Source of the DNA: Jackrogersella multiformis
Lineage: Eukaryota > Ascomycota > Sordariomycetes > Xylariales > Hypoxylaceae
NCBI GenBank assembly: GCA_902806575.1
Contig: CADCXD010000004.1
Coordinates: forward strand, 3,968,001-4,032,000
Direction of reading: 5' to 3'
Length of the DNA stretch: 64,000 nt
Shown here: positions 35,923 through 45,566 of the stretch, one piece after another
Numbering within the stretch: position 1 is the first letter of the stretch
How the letters are laid out: the number at the start of each line of letters is the position of its first letter
Made by a program: the position numbers and the translations under genes
The notes under the pieces: generated by a model
Seen by the model: the letters and a program-made list of their open reading frames with translations, nothing else
What the model was told of the DNA's origin: nothing
The model's database searches: none

Positions 35923-36297
35923 TTATGCCGTGGTGACTTCGGTGCTGCCGAGGATGACGGCACGCGACTTGGTACGGTCGAGGAATGAGTCCTCGTCGGC
36001 GGAGATCTTGGCGGCGGCGTCGCTGCCGTGTAGGCTGGCAGCGTAGGCCTGGAACCCAGCCTGGTCGGCGAAGCTGAGCTCGACAACGACGTCGTAGTCG
36101 AAGTCGCCCTGAGTTCCGAGGAGGACGTGAGCCTGGCCCTCGGCACGGTGGATGTAGTGGCGGGTGTGCGTCTGAGGGAAGTTGGCGCCGGCAAGCTGCT
36201 TGAGCAGAGGGATGTGAGTGCCCTCGTAGTGAGTCTTGAACGCCTCAGGGGAGGTACCGGCCTTGCGGGTGGCGAGGAAGAGAACGGAGAAAGTCAT
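35923..36297 (-). CDS. EthD domain protein
   Basis: Single exon, 124 aa, ATG at 36297. The pattern is that of the EthD family of small dimeric alpha/beta-barrel (ferredoxin-like) proteins: MTFSVLFLATRKAGTSPEAF, then THYEGTHIPLLKQLAG, where the HYEGTH...P core is diagnostic, followed by a DFDYDVVVELSFADQAGF strand-helix and the YAASLHGSDAAAKISADEDS helix. EthD proteins include enzymes of polyketide and ether degradation pathways and many of unknown substrate; none is indicated here. No secretion signal is visible. The upstream 1.4 kb holds no other gene, so it is not part of an apparent cluster. The coding sequence is strongly GC-biased at third positions compared with its flanks. Confidence 0.85.
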   Translation of the reverse strand: MTFSVLFLATRKAGTSPEAFKTHYEGTHIPLLKQLAGANFPQTHTRHYIHRAEGQAHVLLGTQGDFDYDVVVELSFADQAGFQAYAASLHGSDAAAKISADEDSFLDRTKSRAVILGSTEVTTA

Positions 36298-37763
36298 GTT
36301 GATGAATCGAGGAAGATTTAAAGTTGGAGATAGAGTGCTGATATCGTTTTATTGTTTGAATCGTAGAGTGTTGTGAGACGGGATGCTTTAGATATCAAGT
36401 CAAGATGAGAGTCTGGACAAGGCTGATATTAATACTCGAGCAGACGAAGGCGGAACGGCACCTGGCCCCCAAATCGTACCATCTCTTCGGACTCGCTACC
36501 GCCTACAGCGTCTCTGTAGATTTGCTATTAGATGCTATCACCTAGTTTGCTTGCCTAACTTGGCCTATAGCTAATAGACCAAATAGGTAATCTTTTCAGA
36601 TCGCATGAATACTCGGGCCCATAGTTTCGAGACGAAATAGGTAATACTTTGAATCGCATAAACGCTCGCGGCGTATAAATTGCGGCAATGATAGGTTCCA
36701 CATACGAAATACCTAATTAAGTAATAAGGGATGTATCGTCAGGTTCGTCACTGTTACAAGTATCGCTTGATTGGTTTAAGCTCTGTTGTGCATTGCGGTA
36801 CAATCCTTCAAGATATATGTAAGCTTACGTACATATGTACCTAAGAATAGAGAGCTGCCGAGGCAATTACTACATCCGCTCTCAATTCGACTTCACTAGG
36901 TAGGCAACTCGATGTTTTAAAAAGGCGGTCAAAGGATTCAACGTTCATCGTTGTGGCATTGGTATGTCTCTGATCTTACAAGACTTTTGTGGCCTTCCCT
37001 ATAAGAATTCATACGTGTAAAACATTGCCATATAGAGTATTATTCTTAAGATTTTGCAGATCGTCGCCGTATATAGTAATTCGAATACGGCTGCGTGCCT
37101 CGGTCCTCGGGTTCCTTGACAGTTACTTTCTATAGGCGGTGTGATTACTATTATATCGTACATTTACAAACTCGCCATATTAGTGAATTGTCACAGCTAA
37201 ATAGGGTGCCTGAAGCTCGTGCATTGAAAGGTATGATCAATTAAAAGAAGAGAGAGAAGCTCTCAACCTATGGAAGCTATATATAAGGGTTCAGCTGACT
37301 AAGGTGGCCAGAGCCACATCTTAGCACGTGACATGAATCTATTAATGTAATGGACAGAAAAATATTATCTGAAGTACTGCCAAAGATTTATATCTGTGAA
37401 TATGACCAAGGTAAAACAAATATTGTATCTTGAATATTGAAGTCAGGACGGGCGAGGATGACCGAGAACTGCTAATGTTGCTAGATATGCTTGTGTTTTG
37501 TTGTCGTTACTTAGCAGAGTTCATGCTCCCCTTTTCAACGACTGGAAACTACGTTATATACTCATTTATATGAGATCCATCACTTAAAAGCCATCTCATG
37601 ATGGCCAATCCTAGGTCTTTGAAAACATTAGATAGCCTATTTTTTATTATAAGCATATGTTAGAAGGCTGTAATATATTCAAAGGAGCTAATTTTGTTCA
37701 TTCAAGTTTTTATCATTGGTGGCATCTATTTTGCGCGTTAATGCCGAAAAGACATTGTTGGAG
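36298..37763. other. Intergenic region
   Basis: About 1.5 kb lie between the EthD gene promoter (-) and the 3' end of DBP6 (-). A CACGTG hexamer occurs at about 37325. One TAGGTAGG-type motif is at about 36898. No gene is seen on either strand. Confidence 0.5.
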
Positions 37764-40310
37764 TTACCGTATACGGTTCCTGGATCCGCTTGCTTCCTCT
37801 CCTAGTTTCGCGAGGGCCGACTCGTATGTAGCTACCTTCTCCTCGAATGCGTCCTCCTTCTCTTCGGTTACTCTGATACGGGCCACTTTCCTGTTCCTTT
37901 GAACGGTGGTCTCACCGGCTACTTCGTTCCAGAACCACCTCGCCTCCGGATTCGTACAGAGCGTCCAAGCTTTGCCCGTCTTCCCAGCTCGGGCAGTGCG
38001 GCCTACTCGATGGACATACGAAGCTACGCTCGAAGGCATATCGTAGTTGATAACGTGATCCAGAGAGGGAAGGTCTATTCCACGGGCAACAAGATCGGAC
38101 GCCACAAGAATTCGTAGCTTTCCAGCTAAGAATGATTGGATGGTCCGCCTTCGAGTTGCGTATTGTGTAATCGAAGTGAGTGTGCCAGCAAGGGAACCCA
38201 AGGTTGGCGAAAGCAGCGACAGAAGGCGTGAGAGACGCAGAGCTGTCTCATTTGACTTTGTAAATATCAAGACGCTAGGCATACCCCCCTTTGCGGAGGT
38301 GACTCTAGATGATGTGAATGGCGTCTCTAAACCCGAATCTGACTCCGAGTCGGAACTATATGACGAATTATCGTCGTCGCCATCATCATCATCATTAGGT
38401 AGGCTTTGTCTGTGTTTATCGAGACTGGTATGCCCTAGGACGTAGTCGCTTTGAAGTAGGTCGACAAGGAAAAGCGGCTTGAGATTAGGATCACTGACTT
38501 TCAGTGCAGATTCTTGAAGAAATTCAGGGAGGACAAGATTATCCTGGCTCGCAGTGGCCTCCGACTCATCGGCGGCTCCGGATCCTTCGAGCATCACCAG
38601 TTTTGGCCAACGAAGCTTCAGCCCCTCTAAACGATCAAGATCTCTGGTCATGGTGGCACTTAGGATGATTTTCCGAACTCCTGAAAGGTTCGACTGCTTG
38701 TGATTTCGAGAACCGATGTCGTTAGACTGCAATCGCGGAATAACCACGTCCAACCACTGCTGAAAATTCTGGCCTAGTAGCTTATCGGCTTCATCGACAA
38801 CGAGCCAGCGAACGAAATCCAGCGAAAACCCGGGAGTAGATTTGATATGCTCCACAAGCCTTCCAGGTGTACAGATGAGTATATCAACCTTGGACTCGTA
38901 GACAATTACGTGATCTGGCAATGTCGGAATCTTGTCTTCTTTCTTTAGGATCGCTGCTTTATCTTCGTCTTCAGTGTTGTAACCCTCGTCGCTATCCCCA
39001 CCCGAACCATATCCGCTCTCGGAAAGCAGTCGTCTCTTACGTCTAGTATAAGCCTCGGGGTCATATTTCTCCTCCCTTTCGACAAGGGCAGCCTGTTCTT
39101 GACCAAGGGACTGGCTGCCCATGGAAATCCCTATTCGAACTCTTCTCCTGGAACCATTCAGAGCGAATATTCCTGCACATTGATCGCATACTTGTTGAAC
39201 TTGTCTAACAAGTTCGCGAGTTGGGAGAACAATTACTGCACGTAGTCTTGTTAAATGGCGATTGCCCTGGCTAAGATCCCGCACTATAGGAAGAGCGTAA
39301 GCCAGGGTCTTTCCCGAACCTGTGGCCGCCGATACCAAGATATCTCCATGCATTGCCTTGTCGTGGTGAGGGAGTAGTAGGGGTATGATAGCTGTTTGTA
39401 TGGCAAAAGCTTGTTTGTATCCGCTATCAGCTAGTCTTTCTGCTACTTCAGCAGTGATTCCCAGATCTGGAGTGAGCCCGAAATCTGTAAAAGGGGAGAT
39501 AGACTGTGGAGAGACACGAATTGGCTTCGCCAGCCATGGAGGCAACGTGTCATAGGCTGGTTTCGTCTCGTCGGGGATGACCGGCTTAGGCTGAGGCAGC
39601 GGTTGAAGCCCATGGACTTCAGGTCCACGAGCGTCCACATCCATAGCATCATCGACCTTGGTTTCCACGTCCCCACCACCATCAAGTACATCACGCATCG
39701 ACAGGTCCTCCTGCAAGTCCGACGTAGGTTGCGGATCAGGAGCTCGTATTGACTTGGCCGCCTTTTTAAGCATCGATCGGTGCCGTATTGGAGTTTCGTC
39801 CTCGGCTTTCCTTCTGCTTTTCTTTTCTTTCTTAACTTGACTTGCCGATACGGGGAAATCCCGTGGCGTTGATTCTCGAATCAGCTCCTGGTCTGGTTCA
39901 CCCGATTGTGTAGGAATCTCGACAATTTTTGGCCCATCTTGAGTAGCCATGCCATCGGCAAATCCGTCAGCTAATCCATCGAGGTCCTTTGGGATAGGTT
40001 GCCTCTCCCTTTTGGACTTTTTGGACGTTTTCAACTTCTTCGGTTCTCTAGCAATATCGCCATCTTCTTCGGTCAGCTTAGGCTTCTTAGCTGGTGGTTC
40101 GTTGGTATTATCATCATTCTCGTCATCAAAGTGGACATGGTTCGCTGGCTTCGACGGTTTCGATGGTGGAATGTATCGAGCATAAGTCGTAGGTTGTAGT
40201 TGTTGTAACTTCGTTGGGGGATTGAATGATGGTGTTTCCGATGTCTGGTGTAATTCGTGGCTTTTAGCAGCAGCCTCTTTCTGAGGCGGCACGTATCGCG
40301 CATACATCAT
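37764..40310 (-). CDS. DBP6: DEAD-box ATP-dependent RNA helicase Dbp6
   Basis: Single exon, 848 aa. Tandem ATGs at 40310 and 40307 precede the family N-terminus YARYVPP, which recurs as YARYIPPSKPSK at about 43-54. Residues 55-250 are acidic/basic and disordered, with KKSKRE-type nuclear signals. The helicase core has the motif I ATGSGKT (about 326-332), PTRELVRQ, TPGRLVEH, DEAD within VDEADKLL (about 505-508), SATMTRD (about 550) and HRVGRTARAG (about 767). Two acidic insertions mark the DDX51/Dbp6 subfamily: one at about 440-465 (GGDSDEGYNTEDEDK) and one before the helicase-C domain (NDDDDGDDDNSS). Dbp6 acts early in pre-60S particle assembly in the nucleolus. It is divergent from GPI3 with a 514-bp shared promoter region. 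Confidence 0.95.
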   Translation of the reverse strand: MMYARYVPPQKEAAAKSHELHQTSETPSFNPPTKLQQLQPTTYARYIPPSKPSKPANHVHFDDENDDNTNEPPAKKPKLTEEDGDIAREPKKLKTSKKSKRERQPIPKDLDGLADGFADGMATQDGPKIVEIPTQSGEPDQELIRESTPRDFPVSASQVKKEKKSRRKAEDETPIRHRSMLKKAAKSIRAPDPQPTSDLQEDLSMRDVLDGGGDVETKVDDAMDVDARGPEVHGLQPLPQPKPVIPDETKPAYDTLPPWLAKPIRVSPQSISPFTDFGLTPDLGITAEVAERLADSGYKQAFAIQTAIIPLLLPHHDKAMHGDILVSAATGSGKTLAYALPIVRDLSQGNRHLTRLRAVIVLPTRELVRQVQQVCDQCAGIFALNGSRRRVRIGISMGSQSLGQEQAALVEREEKYDPEAYTRRKRRLLSESGYGSGGDSDEGYNTEDEDKAAILKKEDKIPTLPDHVIVYESKVDILICTPGRLVEHIKSTPGFSLDFVRWLVVDEADKLLGQNFQQWLDVVIPRLQSNDIGSRNHKQSNLSGVRKIILSATMTRDLDRLEGLKLRWPKLVMLEGSGAADESEATASQDNLVLPEFLQESALKVSDPNLKPLFLVDLLQSDYVLGHTSLDKHRQSLPNDDDDGDDDNSSYSSDSESDSGLETPFTSSRVTSAKGGMPSVLIFTKSNETALRLSRLLSLLSPTLGSLAGTLTSITQYATRRRTIQSFLAGKLRILVASDLVARGIDLPSLDHVINYDMPSSVASYVHRVGRTARAGKTGKAWTLCTNPEARWFWNEVAGETTVQRNRKVARIRVTEEKEDAFEEKVATYESALAKLGEEASGSRNRIR

Positions 40311-40824
40311 AAGTACCTAGGTATTATATGATGTAAACTTGGAAGTTTAATGATTTCTAGGAGATAATAACTAATAACATTGAAGTTTCTATCATACCTT
40401 CCTAGGTAATAGGTACCTAGGCAGGTGCAAGTTTCCAAGATAATTCTGCCAAGGTAGCACAACATATAAATTTTTGACCGCTTTCCTTATCGGTCATCTA
40501 TCATCACTATCTCTTATCAGTATTTAGCTTTGGCTTTGGCTTTATCGATACCTACCTAGGTACCTCCTTCGTTACTCGCGTTGTCCAAGCTCGCTTTCAA
40601 TCCACTTACATCATCATGTAAGTTACATGATCAAATGCGGCAAGATGAATTGAGATGCGTTGCCTTCTCCGATGAAGTTTCTTATTTGGTATATATTACA
40701 ACTAGCTAGAAAGACAACGACAACGACAACATCGACATCGACAAACTACTTGTCGCTCCGGCTGTCGCCAGTTCCTGAATATGACTAGATATTTCCCCGA
40801 ACATCACGCTCACCACCCTACACG
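40311..40824. promoter_or_regulatory. Shared divergent promoter of DBP6 and GPI3
   Basis: 514 bp separate the start codons. CCTAGGTA motifs occur at 40313-40325, 40405-40432 and 40548-40565. Three TTTGGC repeats lie near 40527-40545. A CAACGACAACGACAAC run near 40713 is part of the probable GPI3 5' UTR. Bidirectional control is inferred from spacing. Confidence 0.5.
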
Positions 40825-42366
40825 ATGCCGCACCGAACGTATAACATCGCTATGGTTAGCGACTTCTTCTTTCCCCAGCCAGGGGGCATCGAGAGTCACA
40901 TCTACCAGCTTGCTACCAAGCTAGTCGACCGAGGGCACAAAGTCATAGTCATAACCCATGCCTACGACGACCGGAAAGGCGTCCGCTACCTGACCAACGG
41001 CATCAAAGTCTTCCACGTTCCATTCGCCGTCATATATCGATCTGCCACCTTCCCGACCGTCTTCTCCTTTTTCCCGCTCTTCAGAAACATCATACTTCGG
41101 GAACGGATCGAAATTGTTCATGGCCATGCCAGCTTAAGCAGTCTCTGCCAGGAGGCCATGTTGCACGCTAGGACGATGGGGTTGCGAACCGTCTTCACTG
41201 ACCATTCGCTTTTTGGCTTCGCTGATGCTGCGAGCATCTTGACTAATAAGCTGTTGAAATTTACACTCAGCGATGTAGATCATGTTATCTGCGTCAGCAA
41301 CACATGGTGCGTTCTCCTAACCGCGTCTCCATCTTCTACCTTTCTCTATCGTCTACCTCGTCTCTCCTACATCCTTCGCGCACAAATCAATGCTCACATC
41401 CACCCAAGCAAGGAAAATACCGTCCTAAGAGCTGCTTTAGACCCTCTCATGGTATCCGCAATCCCTAATGCCGTCGTCTCCGAAAACTTTAAACCTCTTC
41501 CCCGTCCAGACCCGACCAATATAACATACGTCCAGCATCCGCTACCAGCACATCCTCTTGGACCAAACGATACCCTCACCATCGTAGTTATTAGCCGTCT
41601 TTTCTACAACAAGGGGACCGATCTACTTACAGCAGCCATCCCCCGAATTCTAGAAAATCACCCGAACACGCGTTTCATTATTGCTGGCTCGGGGCCCAAA
41701 GCCATCGAACTAGAACAAATGATCGAGCAGAATGTTCTACAAGACAAGGTCGAGATGCTAGGTCCCGTGCGGCACGAGAACGTGCGAGACGTGATGGTGA
41801 GGGGTCACATCTATCTGCACCCCAGCCTGACCGAAGCCTTCGGGACGGTCATCGTCGAGGCTGCCAGCTGTGGGCTGTACGTCGTGTGCACGGCTGTGGG
41901 AGGCATTCCCGAGGTGTTGCCCTCGCATATGACCGTATTTGCGCAGCCCGAGGAGGACGACCTAGTAGCGGCGACCGGGAGGGCTATCGCGGCGCTCCGT
42001 GCGAATAAGGTCCGCACGGAGAAGTTCCACGAGCAGGTCAAAGCCATGTACTCCTGGACCAACGTGGCCAAGCGCACCGAGCGTGTCTACCGCGGAATCT
42101 CGGGCGACATCAGCGAGGCCGAGTTCTACGGCTTCGATATCGGTCATGATCCGCACTGGCACGCCACGCGCGGTCGCAACTTTGCGCTGATCGATCGGCT
42201 CAAGCGATACTACGGCTGTGGTGTCTGGGCCGGGAAGCTATTTTGCTTGTGCGTCATTATTGATTACTTAATATTCGTCTTCTGCGAATGGTTCTGGCCC
42301 AGAGACCAGATCGATATCGCACGGGATTGGCCTCGGAAGAGGTTTAGCGGTGATGATAATGACTAA
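40825..42366 (+). CDS. GPI3: GPI-GlcNAc transferase catalytic subunit Gpi3/PIG-A
   Basis: Two exons (40825-41306, 41409-42366) encode 479 aa; the 102-nt intron (GTGCGT...CCAAG) is a multiple of three and has no stop, but removing it gives the conserved ICVSNTCKENTVLRA. The enzyme transfers GlcNAc from UDP-GlcNAc to phosphatidylinositol on the cytosolic ER face, the first step of GPI-anchor synthesis, within a complex of several subunits. Visible are the family opening NIAMVSDFFFPQPGGIESHIY (about 6-26), HGHASLSSLCQEAMLHA, TDHSLFGFAD, the GT4-fold VVISRLFYNKGTDLL, GSGPKAIELEQM, and EX7E-type LTEAFGTVIVEAASCGL. Near the C-terminus a hydrophobic LFCLCVIIDYLIFVFCEWF segment is the ER anchor. A GPI-anchored-like protein gene lies next to it, probably by chance. 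Confidence 0.96.
   Translation: MPHRTYNIAMVSDFFFPQPGGIESHIYQLATKLVDRGHKVIVITHAYDDRKGVRYLTNGIKVFHVPFAVIYRSATFPTVFSFFPLFRNIILRERIEIVHGHASLSSLCQEAMLHARTMGLRTVFTDHSLFGFADAASILTNKLLKFTLSDVDHVICVSNTWCVLLTASPSSTFLYRLPRLSYILRAQINAHIHPSKENTVLRAALDPLMVSAIPNAVVSENFKPLPRPDPTNITYVQHPLPAHPLGPNDTLTIVVISRLFYNKGTDLLTAAIPRILENHPNTRFIIAGSGPKAIELEQMIEQNVLQDKVEMLGPVRHENVRDVMVRGHIYLHPSLTEAFGTVIVEAASCGLYVVCTAVGGIPEVLPSHMTVFAQPEEDDLVAATGRAIAALRANKVRTEKFHEQVKAMYSWTNVAKRTERVYRGISGDISEAEFYGFDIGHDPHWHATRGRNFALIDRLKRYYGCGVWAGKLFCLCVIIDYLIFVFCEWFWPRDQIDIARDWPRKRFSGDDND
41307..41408 (+). other. Stop-free, length-3n intron of GPI3
   Basis: The 102-nt intron keeps the reading frame open, so a retained transcript would encode a 513-aa protein with 34 extra residues inside the glycosyltransferase domain. 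Donor GTGCGT and acceptor CCAAG are normal. Confidence 0.75.
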
Positions 42367-42863
42367 GTCATATTAATACTACCTAGGTAGATTATAGGAG
42401 CGGAGCGCGTGGGGCGTGGAGCGTGGGGCGTAATGGCGACATCTGTATAGGTATTAGAAGCGACAGCGACTCCTATGGTTTAATCGCATCCTCGATCATG
42501 TTATCAACGCAAATCATGTCAAGTTTCGGACAGAGAGAAAGAAACGAGAGGCCCATATCCTATCAAAAGATTATTTGGATACATATCATGCTAAACATTT
42601 CACTCACAACTCAGGAACTCCAACCGAAGCCTACACAGAGGGTACATTATCATGGTTTCGGCATTATCTCAGACATGTCTAAGCATCATATGTCCCTCGC
42701 ACAACGAGGTGTTGTGCTTCCAAGCCATGCGTGTTCTGTATCGGCACCTACACTACTCAACAACCACCTCGTCATCGACATTAGGCTATATCATGGAGGT
42801 TTTCATCGGGATACTTCGTCGTAAGGTATATATGTCTTTCATCAAACAGCAATATGTTCTTTG
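42367..42863. other. Intergenic between convergent genes
   Basis: Short spacer with one CCTAGGTAG motif at about 42382 and a GC-rich GGAGCG/GTGGGGCGT imperfect tandem at 42400-42432. Open frames at 42423-42824 look random. Confidence 0.5.
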
Positions 42864-43736
42864 TTAGATGGCCGAGATAGCTGCAGCGAGAATCACGATC
42901 CCCAAGACAGCTACTGGCCACGAAATTGAAAAGATAAGCTGGGGAGAAGCGACGTTAGGGGTCGCTGTAGGTCCGCCTGTACTATCCGTCGTAGATGCCG
43001 GTGACGAGCTAGGCCCAGTCGGACTAGGAGCCGCCGTCGAGGTCGAGACGGACTCGGTGATATACGCTCCATTCCCATCCACATCGCCCCGAAACAGGCC
43101 CGTCTCGTTTCGGACTTTAAAATCCACATTTGCGCGCAGGAAGTTATTGTCCATGTCAACATTGGTCGTATTAGTCCAGATGAGCCCCAGCCCCCCAGGG
43201 AAATCACGTTCGATATAAGACATCACCGCGGGGGTCTGCTTCCATACGTGCAGCGTAGCGTTGCGCACCTCAGAGGTTCCGAGCCAGTTATCGCGGTAGG
43301 TAGCCTTCGACTCGGGCAGCTCGTCACTCAGCGTGCCGTTCTCGAGCGCGATGAGATTCGTCTTGATCCACTCGAAAAGATAGATCACCGTGCTGGTTGC
43401 GTGGATCTCCGGGATGAATGTGATTTCGAGAAAGGAAATGTAACGGTCGCCTGGGTTGGCGCTGTTGGGGTCATCGAGAGTGACATGGGTTGGAAGAACT
43501 GAAATCATCAACGAGGACAATACATCTTTCGGCGGGTCTGAGGTGGAGATCTTCAGACCTGACGGGTAGGTTGCGGTGAAGTCGAAGTCGTGTCCAGTGA
43601 GCAGAGAGATCACGTAGGTGTTGATATGACCGAAGGCCATGAGGATGATCACGAAGGGCGCTGATGTACTAGAGGCGACCATTTTGATATACACTAGCAT
43701 TCCCAGGTCCGCCTCCTTGCCGCTAACGACATTCAT
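42864..43736 (-). CDS. Probable secreted or GPI-anchored surface protein, unknown family
   Basis: Single exon, 290 aa from the ATG at 43736; a later in-frame ATG (Met19) would give a typical short signal-peptide start (MVASSTSAPFVIILMAFGH), so the start is uncertain. Features: an N-terminal hydrophobic stretch (about 24-45), an extracellular-looking body (50-220) with several N-glycosylation sequons (such as NTT, NAT, NET), a Thr/Ser/Pro-rich stalk (about 228-262, STSTAAPSPTGPSSSPASTT), and a C-terminal hydrophobic segment with no charged tail (ISWPVAVLGIVILAAAISAI). That last pattern suggests GPI attachment; a membrane anchor is the alternative. The family is not recognised. It is convergent with GPI3 and in tandem with the next secreted-protein gene. 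Confidence 0.75.
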   Translation of the reverse strand: MNVVSGKEADLGMLVYIKMVASSTSAPFVIILMAFGHINTYVISLLTGHDFDFTATYPSGLKISTSDPPKDVLSSLMISVLPTHVTLDDPNSANPGDRYISFLEITFIPEIHATSTVIYLFEWIKTNLIALENGTLSDELPESKATYRDNWLGTSEVRNATLHVWKQTPAVMSYIERDFPGGLGLIWTNTTNVDMDNNFLRANVDFKVRNETGLFRGDVDGNGAYITESVSTSTAAPSPTGPSSSPASTTDSTGGPTATPNVASPQLIFSISWPVAVLGIVILAAAISAI

Positions 43737-44188
43737 GATAGTTTATTGAGTTGCTCTCCTCTCCGCTGGCATCTCGTCAGCCCTAAGTTATGTGCCACTC
43801 GACGGTTTCAGGGTTACAATAACATGGTTACATTTCGTATGGATGGGCATATCGTCCTACATCATCTCGACCAAACAAAAAGGAGAACACTGCGGCACAG
43901 CAATAATTATGACATGAGCACTCGATCCTATCAAGTAAAGGATCCTGCCAAGCATATTGTTCTAGACCGCTTTCGTCTATAATAGCCTAGTGATAAGTTC
44001 AATAGTTGGTGGTTTTTCTTTATGTTACATGTGATTTTTTTTGTGGCTGAGCAATGGTTGCGTGTGGTATTCAACTAAAGTTGAAATCAATGCACAACTA
44101 CCTATAAATAACTACACACACATATATATATATATATATTCGAGATGTAATCCTTGGATAGAGAGCACAGTTGTTAACTGGTTCACTA
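43737..44188. other. Intergenic region with (AT)n microsatellite
   Basis: About 450 bp between two reverse-strand genes. It contains a CA/TA microsatellite at about 44112-44140. No gene is seen. Confidence 0.55.
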
Positions 44189-44863
44189 CTAAACGAAAAA
44201 GACCTGGCCGAAGAAAGGTGTCATGTGGAAATTCGACGCATTCGTCGGGTTCCACGCACCGAGTAGTTGGTCCGGGAACGTATCTGGCGATACAACAGTG
44301 CGGAAAAAGTTCATCCTCCAAGAGGTTCCCGCTGCTTGACCATCGTCGACGTTGAAGAGCCCTAGTGGGATAGTCGCGGATGACACCCACGTCTCCGCCT
44401 CTCTGTCCAGGGTGGTTTGCGCAATTAGGCCGTCGACGAGAGGCTGAGTCAGATAGGAGGTGTCCAATGGTGCGCCGGCTGCGCGCACTTTGGATTTGTT
44501 GTATATCCAGGCCTGGAACGTGACATTGTTCGGGCTCACTTCGAACTCCAGGTAAGTCTGCGGGTCGTTGGTCCCGTGATATACAAACGCCTCCATCACC
44601 TCATACTGCCAGATAGGATCATTGGTTGTCTGACTTTCGTTGAAGTAGTAGTTCGTTTCCCCAAATGCCGTGAAAGTGATGTGGATTGAAGTATCATCGT
44701 AGCAGACATCGACTTGCGTCTTTGGGAAGTCGGCCTTGTCAGGCACTGACTTGTCGTATTGAACGCTACCCTTCCCAATCGAGCATACCGGCGCCTCCAA
44801 AGACGGCACGCTGGTAGAGCTTACGGCGACGGCGCCGGCAAGTAAGAATCCCGAGATCTTCAT
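44189..44863 (-). CDS. Secreted CBM9/DOMON-like carbohydrate-binding protein
   Basis: Single exon, 224 aa, ATG at 44863. Residues 1-18 (MKISGFLLAGAVAVSSTS) form a signal peptide. The rest looks like one beta-sandwich of the CBM9-like/DOMON-like type: FPKTQVDVCYDDTSIHITFTA, then PIWQYEVMEAFVYHG, YLEFEVSPNNVTFQAWIYN, and a later ETWVSSATIPLGLFN and SWRMNFFRTV. The pattern EAF...PQTYLEFEVSPN is characteristic of the family that includes cellobiose-dehydrogenase-type cytochrome relatives and CBM9. Two Cys (about 27 and 54) could form a disulphide. N-glycosylation sequons (NES, NVT, NKS, NAS) are present. A role in binding plant or fungal cell-wall sugars outside the cell is inferred. There is no catalytic domain. 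Confidence 0.82.
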   Translation of the reverse strand: MKISGFLLAGAVAVSSTSVPSLEAPVCSIGKGSVQYDKSVPDKADFPKTQVDVCYDDTSIHITFTAFGETNYYFNESQTTNDPIWQYEVMEAFVYHGTNDPQTYLEFEVSPNNVTFQAWIYNKSKVRAAGAPLDTSYLTQPLVDGLIAQTTLDREAETWVSSATIPLGLFNVDDGQAAGTSWRMNFFRTVVSPDTFPDQLLGAWNPTNASNFHMTPFFGQVFFV

Positions 44864-45566
44864 GTTGACTTAACAACCTATTGCAACAAGATGCAATATG
44901 TAAAGGGGGATGGGGGATGACTATATAAGGAAAGACAAAAAAACAAAAAGGTAAGAGTGAAAATAAAGGGGAAGGTGAAGAGTTTAAGAAGTGTACAGGA
45001 AATCTCAGCCCACTGTAAGGTCTCACGCGTATTTCTGTTCCGAGACACAGGAGCACGCGGCAGGGACGTTGGTGACTAGTTTCCAATATAGGTAGGCATC
45101 ATTTAAATCCTTCAAACCCCTACCTGCCTTGGTACGCCGCTGTGTAACGTAGTAACTATAAACTTGGAACCTTGGAAATAGCCAGATACCGCCAATGTGT
45201 TCCTTGTCTGCTTGGCACCTATCTATCCAATTGCATAGGAATTTTACATTGCAACTTAAGCTCTACAATCCGACAGGTTACCTAATAAGAGAGTTCAGCT
45301 AAGATGCGCCACTTACAACATAATAAGTACCTACCTCCAAATATTATTCTAATTTGTTTATCAAAAGGCCAAAACTGAATTTATTAACATTTACTCAGGT
45401 AAAATCTAAACTCTTAAATCCCTCATTCATGAAACCCACAGTTCGAATTTAAACAAAGGGATGTCTACCTACATACCTACCTAGGTACATCCTACCGTAC
45501 TTACGTATAATATATGGTTGCTAAGAAGCAAGACTGAAGACATCATCGTGCTCTTTGCGGAATTTA
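44864..45566. other. Intergenic region
   Basis: Promoter of the CBM9-like gene and 3' flank of the reductase-like gene. A CCTACCTAGGTAC motif is at 45468-45490. No gene is seen. Confidence 0.5.
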
